Shown piece after piece: positions 1 through 7,805 of a stretch of DNA of 64,000 bases. Source of the stretch: Pseudoduganella rivuli (lineage in GTDB: Bacteria > Pseudomonadota > Gammaproteobacteria > Burkholderiales > Burkholderiaceae_D); contig NZ_WKJJ01000011.1 in assembly GCF_009674485.1 (NCBI RefSeq), forward strand, positions 186,001 through 250,000, read 5' to 3'. The first letter of the stretch is position 1. Each line of letters opens with the position of its first letter. The position numbers and the translations under genes were made by a program. The notes beneath the pieces were generated by a model. The model had not been told where the DNA came from, ran no database searches, and saw only the letters and a program-made list of their open reading frames with translations.

Positions 1-287
1 CCGGCGTTATTGAGCAGCACATCGAGCCGCTGGCCGCTGTGCGACCAGAAATGCGCCAGCGCGCGCTCCCATGCGTCCGGATCGCTGACGTCGAGCGCGC
101 CGCTGCAGGCATTGCCTTCTCCCAGCGCGGCGGCGACCTCGGTGACGCCTTCCGTGTTCACGTCGTACAGGCCGACATACCAGCCACGGCGCGCGAACAG
201 CTCGGCGCAGGCGCGCCCTATCCCGGATGCGGCGCCGGTGACGAGGATCGCCGGCCGCCGGTCACCTGCTTGCGCCGCCTTATCCAT
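1..287 (-). CDS. SDR-family oxidoreductase, N-terminal part (cut by window edge)
   Basis: NAD(P)-dependent short-chain dehydrogenase. The visible N-terminus begins MDKAAQAGDRR, followed by the Rossmann glycine motif TGAASGIG and the strand-4 motif LLNNA just before the edge, so about 95 residues are present and the catalytic YxxxK lies outside the window. The ATG at 287 lies inside the last codons of the acyl-CoA ligase gene (shared ATGGATAA), an 8-bp overlap that implies translational coupling as the fourth gene of the operon. In this context a 3-hydroxyacyl-CoA dehydrogenase role is plausible, but the substrate cannot be read from the sequence. Confidence 0.85.
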   Translation of the reverse strand, partial: MDKAAQAGDRRPAILVTGAASGIGRACAELFARRGWYVGLYDVNTEGVTEVAAALGEGNACSGALDVSDPDAWERALAHFWSHSGQRLDVLLNNA

Positions 288-1752
288 GCTGTTCGTTCCA
301 CAAGGCGCGCAGCTTCAGCTTGTCGATCTTGCCGACGGCATTCTTGGGAAGGCTGGGGATGACATGGATGGCTGCGGGCCGCTTGTAGCGCGTCAGCCGC
401 GCGGCACAGTGTTCGTTCAACTGTTCCACCGCGCCGCCCTGCCCCGCCCGATAGGCGACATAAGCGATGACGATTTCGCCCAGCGTCTCGTGCGGCACGC
501 CGATCACCGCCGCTTCCAGCACGCCGGGGAAACCGGTCAGCACATCCTCGATCTCCTTCGGATAGATATTCTCGCCACCACGAATGATCATCTCCTTCAG
601 CCGACCGACAATCGACAGGTAGCCGTCCGCATCGAAACGTCCCAGGTCACCCGTGCGCAGCCAGCCATCCACGATGGTCCTGGCGGTTTCCTCCGGCTTG
701 CCCAGGTAACCGCGCATGACGTTGGGCCCTTGTACCAGCACCTCGCCGGTCGCGCCGGGCGGCAGATGGCGGCCACGGTCATCGGCCAGCACCACCCGCT
801 GTCCCGGGAACGGCAAACCCACCGTTCCAGCCTTGCGTACGCCGTTCAAGGGATTGATGGTGGATGCGCAGGTGCCTTCCGACAGGCCGTAGCCTTCCAC
901 CAGCGGGAAGCCGTAGCGCGCTTCGAAACTGGTCAGCAGCTCGGCCGATGCCGGCGCCGCGCCGCAAATGCCGTAGCGCAGGCTGGACGTATCCGGTTTC
1001 ACCTCGGCGGGCAGCGCATTGAGCAAGGCATAGATGGTCGGCACCGCAGAGAAGTACGTCGGCCGCAATTGCTCGACGTCGGCAAAGAAGGTCTCGATGT
1101 CGAAACGGGTGCGGATGGTCACCCGGCTGCCAGCCGACAACGGCGTCAGGATGCTGGCGACGATGCCGTTGACGTGGAACAGCGGCAGCACCAGCAGGCA
1201 GTGGTCGGTCGCGGTGATCTGCATGGCGTCGCGCGACATCTCCGCCATCGCTTCGATGTTCGCATGGTCGAGCATCACGCCTTTCGGCAGGCCGGTGGTG
1301 CCGCTGGTATAGATCAACAGTGCCAGCGCAGCCTTATCGTCGACCGGCCTGGCCGAAAAATGCGCGCCGTACTGCACGCCGCCATGCAGCGCATCCACCG
1401 GCAACGATGGCACGTGTTCCAGCACCCGGTCGCCGCTGGTATTGATCAGCAGCCGCGCACCGGAATCGGTCATCTGGTGGATGGCTTCCTGGGGCGTCAG
1501 GTTGGGATTGATCGGCGTGATGGCGGCGCCCAGGCGCCAGGCGGCAAACATCGCCACCACGAACTCGACGCGGTTGGGCAGCATGATCGCGACCACGTCG
1601 CCGGCGTTGACACCGAGTTCGGAGAACAAGCCGGCCGCCACCAGCACCTTGGAATGGAACTCGCCATTGGACAAGCTGGTCGTCGTATCGGCAATGCACG
1701 GGGCCAACGGCGCCTGCGACGCGCGCAGGTCCGGAAGTTTGGAAAATCGCAT
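280..1752 (-). CDS. AMP-forming acyl-CoA synthetase (class I adenylate-forming ligase)
   Basis: 490 residues, a normal length for fatty- or aryl-acid CoA ligases. It activates a carboxylate to an acyl-AMP and then to acyl-CoA in the cytoplasm. Visible core motifs in order: the P-loop YTSGTTGLPKG (A3), GYGLSEG (A5), GWLRTGDLG (A7), GRLKEMIIRGGENIYP (A8) and PKNAVGKIDK (A10, with the catalytic lysine). The start ATG at 1752 follows an AAAGAG ribosome site and lies 28 bases after the alpha/beta hydrolase stop. Neighbouring crotonase and SDR genes point to beta-oxidation-like breakdown of an unidentified acid. The motifs do not tell a fatty acid from an aromatic or terpenoid acid substrate. Confidence 0.93.
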   Translation of the reverse strand: MRFSKLPDLRASQAPLAPCIADTTTSLSNGEFHSKVLVAAGLFSELGVNAGDVVAIMLPNRVEFVVAMFAAWRLGAAITPINPNLTPQEAIHQMTDSGARLLINTSGDRVLEHVPSLPVDALHGGVQYGAHFSARPVDDKAALALLIYTSGTTGLPKGVMLDHANIEAMAEMSRDAMQITATDHCLLVLPLFHVNGIVASILTPLSAGSRVTIRTRFDIETFFADVEQLRPTYFSAVPTIYALLNALPAEVKPDTSSLRYGICGAAPASAELLTSFEARYGFPLVEGYGLSEGTCASTINPLNGVRKAGTVGLPFPGQRVVLADDRGRHLPPGATGEVLVQGPNVMRGYLGKPEETARTIVDGWLRTGDLGRFDADGYLSIVGRLKEMIIRGGENIYPKEIEDVLTGFPGVLEAAVIGVPHETLGEIVIAYVAYRAGQGGAVEQLNEHCAARLTRYKRPAAIHVIPSLPKNAVGKIDKLKLRALWNEQHG

Positions 1753-1780
1753 GATTACTCTTTCAGGAAAGGTTGTACCT

Positions 1781-2707
1781 TCACGCCGCCGGGTGCGCCT
1801 GCAAATGCCGCGTCAGGAATGTGGTCTGGTCCGATACCGCGCGCTCGAAGTGCTGGCCCAGATAGAAATCGAAGTGGCCACAGTCGTAGAGCTTGATCTC
1901 GCCATGCGGGGCTCGCCCGGCCATGGCGATGGTGCGTTCCGGCGGCGTCACCGTGTCGGTCCTGCTGACGCAGAACAGGATAGGCAGCTGGACCTTGCCT
2001 GCACGGCGCCCGGGACGATAGCTGACGATTTCCGGGATCACCCGGGCCGCGACCCGGTTGACGAACGCCAGGCCCTTGGGCATCAGCGCCAGATAGCCAG
2101 GCAAGGCGTCGTGCGCATTCATCAGCGCCGGCTGGCCGGGCAAGGCCGCGATCGGCACCATGACCGGCGGCTTGCCGAACAGCCGTGCGGCAAGGTCGCG
2201 TATCACCACGGGCGTGATCTTGAGCGTGCCGCGCAACCCCAGCGCGGTGGCCGACTCCAACCCATCCGTGAACGGGCACTGGCTGATGGCGGCTTTCAGT
2301 TCTGGGTGGCGGCTGGCGACCTGGATCGCGTGTCCGCCACCGAAAGAACTGCCCCAGATCGCCACCCGGCTGCCATCGACGTCAGGGCAGGTCTTGACGA
2401 AGTCGAGCGCCGCGTCCCAGTCTGCCAACTGCCGTTTTACCGACATCAGCTGGCGCGGCGAACCGCCGCTGTCGCCGAAATAGCGGTACGTGAAGGCCAG
2501 CGTCGCGATGCCGGCCGCGGCGAAGCGCTCGGAATAAGCATCCAGGCGCATTTCGCGCACCGCGCCAAGCCCATGCCCGAGCACCACCACCGGCGGCCGT
2601 TCGACGCCAACCGGCAGATACAGCCACGCTGAGCAGAACGCTTCACCGGACTTGAAGTGGATGTCGCGGCGCTTGAATGGATAGGCGGTCTTGTCCATGG
2701 CGCTCAT
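1781..2707 (-). CDS. alpha/beta hydrolase
   Basis: 308 residues, no signal peptide. The fold is shown by the oxyanion-region motif LGHGLGAVRE near residue 45, the nucleophile elbow GSSFGG (Ser121), an acid in SRTDTVTP and the catalytic His in CGHFDFY near the C-terminus. It resembles the DLH/acetyl-xylan-esterase-like serine hydrolases often annotated only as alpha/beta hydrolase; a thioesterase or esterase role is likely but unproven. Its ATG shares ATGA with the stop of the upstream crotonase gene (4-bp overlap), so it is translationally coupled within the same operon. Confidence 0.85.
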   Translation of the reverse strand: MSAMDKTAYPFKRRDIHFKSGEAFCSAWLYLPVGVERPPVVVLGHGLGAVREMRLDAYSERFAAAGIATLAFTYRYFGDSGGSPRQLMSVKRQLADWDAALDFVKTCPDVDGSRVAIWGSSFGGGHAIQVASRHPELKAAISQCPFTDGLESATALGLRGTLKITPVVIRDLAARLFGKPPVMVPIAALPGQPALMNAHDALPGYLALMPKGLAFVNRVAARVIPEIVSYRPGRRAGKVQLPILFCVSRTDTVTPPERTIAMAGRAPHGEIKLYDCGHFDFYLGQHFERAVSDQTTFLTRHLQAHPAA

Positions 2708-3678
2708 TTGACGGTACGACTGCTGGTGAAGGGAAAATGCCCAAGCTTCAGGGCCTGCTCGAATATGACGGGTTCGTACAGCGGCAGGTCGCCTTCGTGC
2801 TCGGTACGGTCCATGTATTCGAGCATCAGCGACTGCGAGCTGTCACCCGAGAGCGCCGACATGAATTCGGTGCGCTCCACGTGCAGTCCATCCTCCAGCG
2901 ACATCGAGCCGCCGACATAGACCGCGCGCTTGATGGCGCGGATGGCATCGCGCGGACGTGCGCCCAGATATTGGGCCAGTTCCAGCGCGCGCTCGATCAG
3001 CCGGTCCGGCGCCACCACTTCGTCGACCAGGCCGATTTCGAGCGCCCTGGCAGGCGATGCCGGCCGCCCTTCCAGCATCATCATCAGCGCACGGTGGGCG
3101 CCGACCAGCCGTGTCAGCCGCTGGGTGCCCCCTCCTCCAGGGGGAATGCCAAGCAAGACTTCGGGCTGGCCGATAATGAAATCGCCGTCCGCCATCAGGC
3201 GCACATCGCAAGCCTGGGCCAATTCGCTGCCCAGGCCCAGCGCGGACCCGTTCAGCGCGCCGATGAACAGCACGCCGCAGCGGTTCATGCGCATGAAGGT
3301 GTTGTGCAGCTTGTCGAGCTGCATCGCGCCGCCCAGCGGGGTAAAGGCTGCGACTGGCGCGACCAGCGGCATGCGGCGGACCGTGGCGGCACTGTACGCC
3401 ACCGCCGACGTCATGCCGCGCGCGATGGAAGGGATCGTGGTGCCCCCCTCCTGCAGCCAGCGCACGTCGGCATGGCCGATGAAGCGGCCGGGATGGGCGC
3501 CGGTGAGGATCACCGCCTTGACCTCTTGACCAGACTCCAGTTCGTCAACCAGTTCGGCCAGCGCGTCGGCCATTGCCAGCCCCATGATGCCGTGCGGGCC
3601 ACCGTCCAGGCGCACCAGCAACACGGCGCCGTGGTTGTCCATCTCCAGCCCGCCGGGCCGGATCCTTGTGTTTTTCAT
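2704..3678 (-). CDS. enoyl-CoA hydratase/isomerase (crotonase) family protein
   Basis: 324 residues. The crotonase fold is visible as the oxyanion-hole segment GSALGLGSELAQACD and the later PEVLLGIPPGGGGTQRL segment; both glutamates that act as catalytic acid and base in true enoyl-CoA hydratases are present (SELA and QPEV). The N-terminal CoA-binding strand reads GRFIGHADV instead of the usual FCAGAD, so the substrate may be atypical. It is the first gene of the operon: a strong AAGGAG precedes the ATG by about 7 bases, and the promoter upstream carries two TetR-type palindromes. Confidence 0.87.
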   Translation of the reverse strand: MKNTRIRPGGLEMDNHGAVLLVRLDGGPHGIMGLAMADALAELVDELESGQEVKAVILTGAHPGRFIGHADVRWLQEGGTTIPSIARGMTSAVAYSAATVRRMPLVAPVAAFTPLGGAMQLDKLHNTFMRMNRCGVLFIGALNGSALGLGSELAQACDVRLMADGDFIIGQPEVLLGIPPGGGGTQRLTRLVGAHRALMMMLEGRPASPARALEIGLVDEVVAPDRLIERALELAQYLGARPRDAIRAIKRAVYVGGSMSLEDGLHVERTEFMSALSGDSSQSLMLEYMDRTEHEGDLPLYEPVIFEQALKLGHFPFTSSRTVK

Positions 3679-3714
3679 GGCTTGTCTCCTTGAATCAAAT
3701 AATCGACGCTGTAA

Positions 3715-3748
3715 ATAACATCGTTATGGCAAACAATAACACTGTTAT
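3715..3748 (-). promoter_or_regulatory. Promoter of the acyl-CoA operon with two TetR-type operators
   Basis: Two perfect palindromes of the form ATAAC-N3-GTTAT lie at 3715-3727 and 3736-3748; their starts are 21 bp apart, two helical turns, so dimers would sit on the same DNA face. The second extends to AATAAC-ACT-GTTATT. On the minus strand a TTGAAA, a 17-base spacer and TATTGT form a plausible promoter that the operators overlap. The same palindrome recurs before the adjacent TetR gene. Sites are seen directly; the regulator assignment is inferred. Confidence 0.7.
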
Positions 3749-3792
3749 TTTTGGATTTCAAGGAAGTATTGATGCGCCGTGGCTAAGGAAGA

Positions 3793-4509
3793 CTATTTGC
3801 CGCGGGGTTTGTTGTGGTTGGGGGCAGCGGCCCACAGCGCCCCGGCTGCTGCCGCCGAGGTTTCCGCCTTGTCGCGCTTGGCCCCCAGGCCAACCACCAG
3901 GTTGACGCACATCGGTACCAGCACGTCGGTGACCGGGGCGGCAATGTGGGCGAAGTGGCCGCCCAGGTCGAGCATGATGAAGCCGTGCAGCGCGCTCCAG
4001 AATTGCAGCGCCATCAGGTCGGGATCCACCTTGCGCACGCACCTGGCGCTCACCAGCCGCGCGCACCCCTGCAACAGAAAGGCATACGCCGCGCGGAACG
4101 ATGGCGACTGGCCGCTCAGCACGGGTTCAGCCGTGCCGCGCGACGGGCTGTATCGGCCATGGATGGACAGGCCAAACATCAAGTCATACAGATGAGGATT
4201 GCGCCGCGCGAAGTCGTGGCAGGCCAGGGCCATGGCACACAAGTCCGCCATGGGGTCGTCGGTCACGGCCAACCTGCCGAAAACCACCGCCTGGCGGCTG
4301 AACCCCTCGTCGGCCACGGCCTGCAGCAACTCGGGGACACCACCGAAATAGGTGTACACGCCCATGGTGGACAACTGCGCCTCGGTCGCCACCGAACGCG
4401 CTTTCACTTCAGAGGGCCCGCTCCTGGCCAGCAGGCGGATGGTGGCTTCAACAAGGCGCGTGCGCGGGTCTTGCAGGGAGGTGTCGACGGTCATCAGGTT
4501 CGGGAGCAT
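3793..4509 (-). CDS. TetR/AcrR-family transcriptional regulator
   Basis: 238 residues. An N-terminal TetR HTH spans roughly residues 15-62 (LVEATIRLLARSG, then VATEAQLSTMGVYTYFGGV, the recognition helix region), followed by an all-helical ligand domain and a low-complexity Ala-rich tail. It is transcribed toward the acyl-CoA operon, 114 bases upstream of the crotonase gene, and probably represses both itself and that operon until an acyl-CoA or related ligand binds. The start is uncertain: the ATG at 4509 lies 6 bases from the operator and has no Shine-Dalgarno sequence; a second Met (MTVDTSLQD) is five codons in. A leaderless transcript is possible. Confidence 0.88.
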   Translation of the reverse strand: MLPNLMTVDTSLQDPRTRLVEATIRLLARSGPSEVKARSVATEAQLSTMGVYTYFGGVPELLQAVADEGFSRQAVVFGRLAVTDDPMADLCAMALACHDFARRNPHLYDLMFGLSIHGRYSPSRGTAEPVLSGQSPSFRAAYAFLLQGCARLVSARCVRKVDPDLMALQFWSALHGFIMLDLGGHFAHIAAPVTDVLVPMCVNLVVGLGAKRDKAETSAAAAGALWAAAPNHNKPRGK

Positions 4510-4515
4510 AGCTAT

Positions 4516-4528
4516 ATAACAAAGTTAT
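4516..4528. promoter_or_regulatory. Operator ATAAC-N3-GTTAT before the TetR gene
   Basis: ATAACAAAGTTAT, the third copy of the palindrome found twice in the downstream operon promoter, located 6 bases upstream of the TetR start codon. This placement is expected for autorepression. It overlaps candidate -10 sequences (TATGAT, TATATA) on the minus strand. Confidence 0.65.
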
Positions 4529-4572
4529 CATAGCATATGCCCGGAATACGACTGATAGCGCCAGGCGTTCCG

Positions 4573-5580
4573 TCAGGCAGGTACCAGTTGCACGACGACT
4601 TTCCCCTTGGCACGGCCCTGCTCGAGATAGGCCAGTCCCTGCTTCGCTTGAGCAAATGGCACCACCTTGTCGATCACCGGGCGGACGCGCGAAGTCTCCA
4701 GCAGCTCGCCGATCTTGGCAAGCTGGCCTCCGTCCGGACGCACGAACAGGAATGAATAGCTGGCATCCCGTTTGGCCGCGAGGCGGATGATCTTGCGGCT
4801 CAACAATCCGAACACGAACTTCATCAGGAAGTTCATGCCGCGGGCCCGCGCGAAGGAAACATCCGGCGGGCCGATGAGCGAAACGACACGACTACCAGGC
4901 TTGACGATCTGCATCGCCTTTTCGAGTCCATCGCCGCGGACCGTACCCAGCACGACGTCATAATCCTTGAGCACATGTTCAAACTCGTGCTGCTTGTAGT
5001 CGATCACCTCGTCCGCCCCCAGGCTACGCACCAGATCCACGTTGGCGGTACTGGTGGTGGTCCCGACCTTTGCCCCGAATTGTTTTGCCAACTGGATGGC
5101 GAATGTCCCGATGCCGCCGGAACCGGCTGGGATAAACACTTTTTGTCCAGGTTTGACCTGCGCGCGTTCATTCAGCGCCTGCCACGATGTCAGCCCCACC
5201 ATTGGAACCGAAGCCGCCTGGACGAAGTCCAGATTGGCCGGCTTATGGGCCGCGACGTGTTCGGGCACGGCGGCGAATTCCGCCAGTGAGCCGTTGCCCA
5301 GATCGAACAAGCTGGCAAACACCGCATCGCCGACTTTGAAGCGCGTCACGCGGCTGCCGATGTCGACGACGACGCCCGCCAGATCGCTTCCCAACGTGGC
5401 TGGCAACTTGAACTTCAGCATGGGCTTGAACGTGCCCTTCGGTATCATGTAGTCGATCGGATTAAGGCCAACCGCGTGAACCCGCACCAGGATTTCATCC
5501 GGCTTGATCAGGGGCCTCGGTATATTGGCGAATTCGATCTGGTCGGATCCACCGTAGCGCTTCAGGACAAGTGCTTTCAT
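4573..5580 (-). CDS. NADP-dependent MDR oxidoreductase (quinone-reductase / enoyl-reductase type)
   Basis: Zinc-independent medium-chain dehydrogenase/reductase, about 335 residues from the chosen start. Features: N-terminal GroES-like domain (MKALVLKRYGG, GLNPIDYMIPKG, TLGSDLAGVV), the NADPH-binding motif AGSGGIGTFAIQLAK and the YxxxK-like segment ADEVIDYKQ. There are no structural zinc cysteines, which fits quinone oxidoreductase-like enzymes. The longer reading frame adds 14 residues (MNSIPQKTQSKKVM), but MKALVLK has GAAGG at proper spacing, so that start is preferred. It follows the Old Yellow Enzyme gene by about 150 bases in the same direction and may share its induction by electrophilic enones. 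Confidence 0.88.
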   Translation of the reverse strand: MKALVLKRYGGSDQIEFANIPRPLIKPDEILVRVHAVGLNPIDYMIPKGTFKPMLKFKLPATLGSDLAGVVVDIGSRVTRFKVGDAVFASLFDLGNGSLAEFAAVPEHVAAHKPANLDFVQAASVPMVGLTSWQALNERAQVKPGQKVFIPAGSGGIGTFAIQLAKQFGAKVGTTTSTANVDLVRSLGADEVIDYKQHEFEHVLKDYDVVLGTVRGDGLEKAMQIVKPGSRVVSLIGPPDVSFARARGMNFLMKFVFGLLSRKIIRLAAKRDASYSFLFVRPDGGQLAKIGELLETSRVRPVIDKVVPFAQAKQGLAYLEQGRAKGKVVVQLVPA

Positions 5581-5733
5581 CATTACCTTCTTTGATTGCG
5601 TTTTTTGCGGGATTGAATTCAACGCCCCAATCCCGACAGCAGTGGATTCGGCGCCGCAAGCCAGCCCGAAGCCATAGTGAAGACCAGCAGCACGGGCACA
5701 GTCGCGAGACCGCGAAAGCCCGGCTTCGTCGGC

Positions 5734-6810
5734 TTACGCCGTCAACACCGGATAGTCTGTATAGCCCTGCGCGCCAGGCGTATAGAACGTGCTGGGATCC
5801 GGCGCGTTCAGCGGCTGATTGTTGCGCAAGCGCTCCACCAGATCCGGGTTGGCAAGGAACGCCCGCCCCATCGCGATCAGATCCGCACGACCATCCTTCA
5901 ATGCCTGCTGCGCGCCGGCTTTGTCGAACCCGCCCGCGAGGATGAAGGGGCCATTGAATGCAGCGCGCAGACCGGACTTCAGTTGCTCGGGAACGGGCGG
6001 AGCGCCGAGCGCCGAGTGATCCAGGACGTGAACATACATCAGCCCGAGCTCCGAGAGCGCCTTGACCAGCGCCAGATACTGTTCGTCCACACCCTCGTAG
6101 CCACCGGTGCCATTGAAGACACCATACGGCGACAATCGGATGCCGACGCGCTGCGCGCCGATCTCGGCGGCGGCAGCACGCGCCACTTCCAGCACGAACC
6201 GGTTGCGTCCTTCCGCCGTGACGCCGTAACCGTCCGTACGTCGGTTGACATTCGCGTTGAGGAATTGCTCCAGCAAATAACCATTAGCGGCATGCAACTC
6301 GATGCCGTCAAAGCCGGCTTCGATGGCCAGGCGGGCGGCGGTCGCATATTCACCAATCGCGGCTGTAATATCGGCCTCGGTCATCGCGCGCGGAGCCGTA
6401 TGGGGCAGGCTGCCCATGCTATCGGTCCACATCTCGCCGGGACAAGTTTCCGACGAAGGCCCCAGCACCTGGGCGCCTGCCGGCAGGTTTTCCTGGTGGC
6501 TGACGCGCCCGGTATGCATCAACTGCACGACGATCTTCCCGCCTTTGGCGTGGACCGCGTCGGTAACCAATTTCCATCCCTGAACATGGGCATCGTTGAA
6601 CAGGCCAGGGATGCGGGCGTAACCCAAGCCGTTGGGCGACGGCGACGTCCCTTCGGTAATGATCAGCCCCGCAGTTGCACGCTGGGCGTAGTAAGTGGCC
6701 ATCAGGCTGTTCGGCGTGTTATTCCCAATGGCACGGCTGCGCGTCAGGGGCGACATCACGGCACGGTTGTCCAGTTCGATCGTACGCAGGGGGAAGGGTT
6801 CAAATAGCAT
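5734..6810 (-). CDS. Alkene reductase, Old Yellow Enzyme family (NemA-like)
   Basis: 358 residues, the usual length for FMN-dependent OYEs, which reduce activated C=C bonds, nitro-esters and quinones with NAD(P)H. Visible: N-terminal LFEPFPLRTIELDNR with the SPLTRSRA loop, TEGTSPSPNG, the QLMHTGR motif, the substrate-binding HxxN motif with proton-donor Tyr (HAANGYLLEQF) and the C-terminal phosphate-binding GGFDKAGAQQAL. It is preceded by a palindrome that recurs at the start of the upstream TetR gene, the same arrangement as the nemR-nemA type of electrophile-responsive pair. Confidence 0.93.
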   Translation of the reverse strand: MLFEPFPLRTIELDNRAVMSPLTRSRAIGNNTPNSLMATYYAQRATAGLIITEGTSPSPNGLGYARIPGLFNDAHVQGWKLVTDAVHAKGGKIVVQLMHTGRVSHQENLPAGAQVLGPSSETCPGEMWTDSMGSLPHTAPRAMTEADITAAIGEYATAARLAIEAGFDGIELHAANGYLLEQFLNANVNRRTDGYGVTAEGRNRFVLEVARAAAAEIGAQRVGIRLSPYGVFNGTGGYEGVDEQYLALVKALSELGLMYVHVLDHSALGAPPVPEQLKSGLRAAFNGPFILAGGFDKAGAQQALKDGRADLIAMGRAFLANPDLVERLRNNQPLNAPDPSTFYTPGAQGYTDYPVLTA

Positions 6811-6824
6811 TTTTTACGTCCTCT

Positions 6825-6842
6825 ATATGATAGACATCATAT
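6825..6842. promoter_or_regulatory. Operator-like palindrome before the Old Yellow Enzyme gene
   Basis: ATATGAT-AGAC-ATCATAT, a perfect 7-bp inverted repeat with a 4-base centre, 14 bases upstream of the enzyme's ATG. A related copy (ATGAT-N4-ATCAT) lies over the start of the upstream TetR gene. It probably overlaps the promoter and is the binding site of that TetR protein. Confidence 0.7.
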
Positions 6843-6850
6843 TTCAAAAC

Positions 6851-6879
6851 AAAAAAAACCGCCGCCAGCTTCAGGCGGC
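6851..6879 (-). terminator. Intrinsic terminator ending the second TetR gene
   Basis: On the minus strand GCCGCC-TGAAGCT-GGCGGC is followed by GG and a run of eight T. The stem begins in the last two alanine codons of the TetR gene and includes its stop codon. It would separate TetR transcription from the Old Yellow Enzyme gene, which therefore needs its own promoter at the palindrome just downstream. Confidence 0.8.
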
Positions 6880-7467
6880 AGTCCATGGGAACTGCTTCAG
6901 CGTCGCTGCGCATAATGCAGCGGACAACTTTGGATCATCGACAGCGCGGGCCAGCATGGTCGTGCCGATCAAGGCGCTGACCAACGCCATCGCTTGTTCG
7001 TGCGCGTGCGGCTGCCCCCAATCGGGCATCTGACGGGCAAACACATCGATCATTTCCTTGATGTGTATCGTGGCAACGCGTCGCACTTCCGGCGCCTGGC
7101 GCGGCATTTCCGAACCCAGCGCTGACACCGGACATCCAGTCTCGATCGCCTCGATATGCTCCGGCGACAAATACGCTTTCATCATGGCCTGTATCGCCTG
7201 CCCCGGTGGCGCGGCAGCAGCGATGCGGGATGCCAGCGCGACCGACTCGGCGCCGGCGCGGTCGCCCGCCTCGGCCAACAACGCATCGCGCGACTCGAAG
7301 TGCGCGTAAAACCCGCCGTGGGTCAACCCGGCCTCTTTCATGATGTCTGCCACACCAGTGCCGTCATAGCCGCTGCGGCGAATGGCACGCGCCGCGACCT
7401 CGACAATGCGCTCGTGTGTGAGTTCTTTGCGGCTAACGGCTGCACGCTTGGTAGGTTTTTTCTGCAT
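6871..7467 (-). CDS. TetR/AcrR-family transcriptional regulator (OYE regulator)
   Basis: About 198 residues from the chosen start MQKKPTKRA. HTH spans residues 16-60, with VADIMKEAGLTHGGFYAHFESRDALL holding the recognition helix; the C-terminal domain (TetR_C-like) has CPVSALG near the middle, so one cysteine could sense electrophiles, as in NemR, though this is inference. Two earlier in-frame Met codons at 7479 and 7476 lie inside the operator-like palindrome 7466-7481, which makes them poor ribosome-bound starts; the start is therefore uncertain. It ends in an intrinsic terminator and is followed by the Old Yellow Enzyme gene. Confidence 0.87.
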   Translation of the reverse strand: MQKKPTKRAAVSRKELTHERIVEVAARAIRRSGYDGTGVADIMKEAGLTHGGFYAHFESRDALLAEAGDRAGAESVALASRIAAAAPPGQAIQAMMKAYLSPEHIEAIETGCPVSALGSEMPRQAPEVRRVATIHIKEMIDVFARQMPDWGQPHAHEQAMALVSALIGTTMLARAVDDPKLSAALCAATLKQFPWTAA

Positions 7468-7481
7468 GATTGTCATCATAT
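7466..7481. promoter_or_regulatory. Operator-like palindrome over the second TetR gene start
   Basis: ATGAT-TGTC-ATCAT followed by AT, a second copy of the palindrome found before the Old Yellow Enzyme gene. It spans the candidate start codons of the TetR gene, so binding would block its own transcription or an early elongation step. Confidence 0.6.
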
Positions 7482-7805
7482 ACTAATTTCCCGCTGCGTG
7501 CAGGCCGTCAATTCAGCAGGGCTCGCAGGCCCGGCAATCCCCTACCAAGCACGCATCGCCCAACGGTCCGCACTGTTGATCAATTTCATTGGCTGCATTG
7601 AATACTTCCGCAATTGCAGTGCCCTGCACTCTTCTTCATTATTCAACACGATAGTTAATTCATATCAACAAATATACGCAAAGTCTTAATCTGAACAAGC
7701 GCCTCTTGAATTCGAAGCACCACTTCCATCTCGCGGCCCCTGCACAGGTGCTGTTCCGGTGGGCTGCGGTGGCGTGCCCTGCACAAATTGACGAAAGGTT
7801 TTCTT
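7482..7805. other. Intergenic region, AT-richer, between divergent TetR and GH127 genes
   Basis: About 320 bases without a supported gene. The half nearest GH127 is AT-rich (a run around 7640-7690) and must hold the GH127 promoter; no convincing -35/-10 pair, LacI-type palindrome or terminator was found. A weak inverted repeat TGCAG-TGCC-CTGCA lies near 7615. Confidence 0.4.

Noticed and set aside
7610-7630. TGCAG-TGCC-CTGCA near the GH127 gene as an operator
   Set aside because: Five-base arms are short enough to be chance, and no second copy occurs near related genes.
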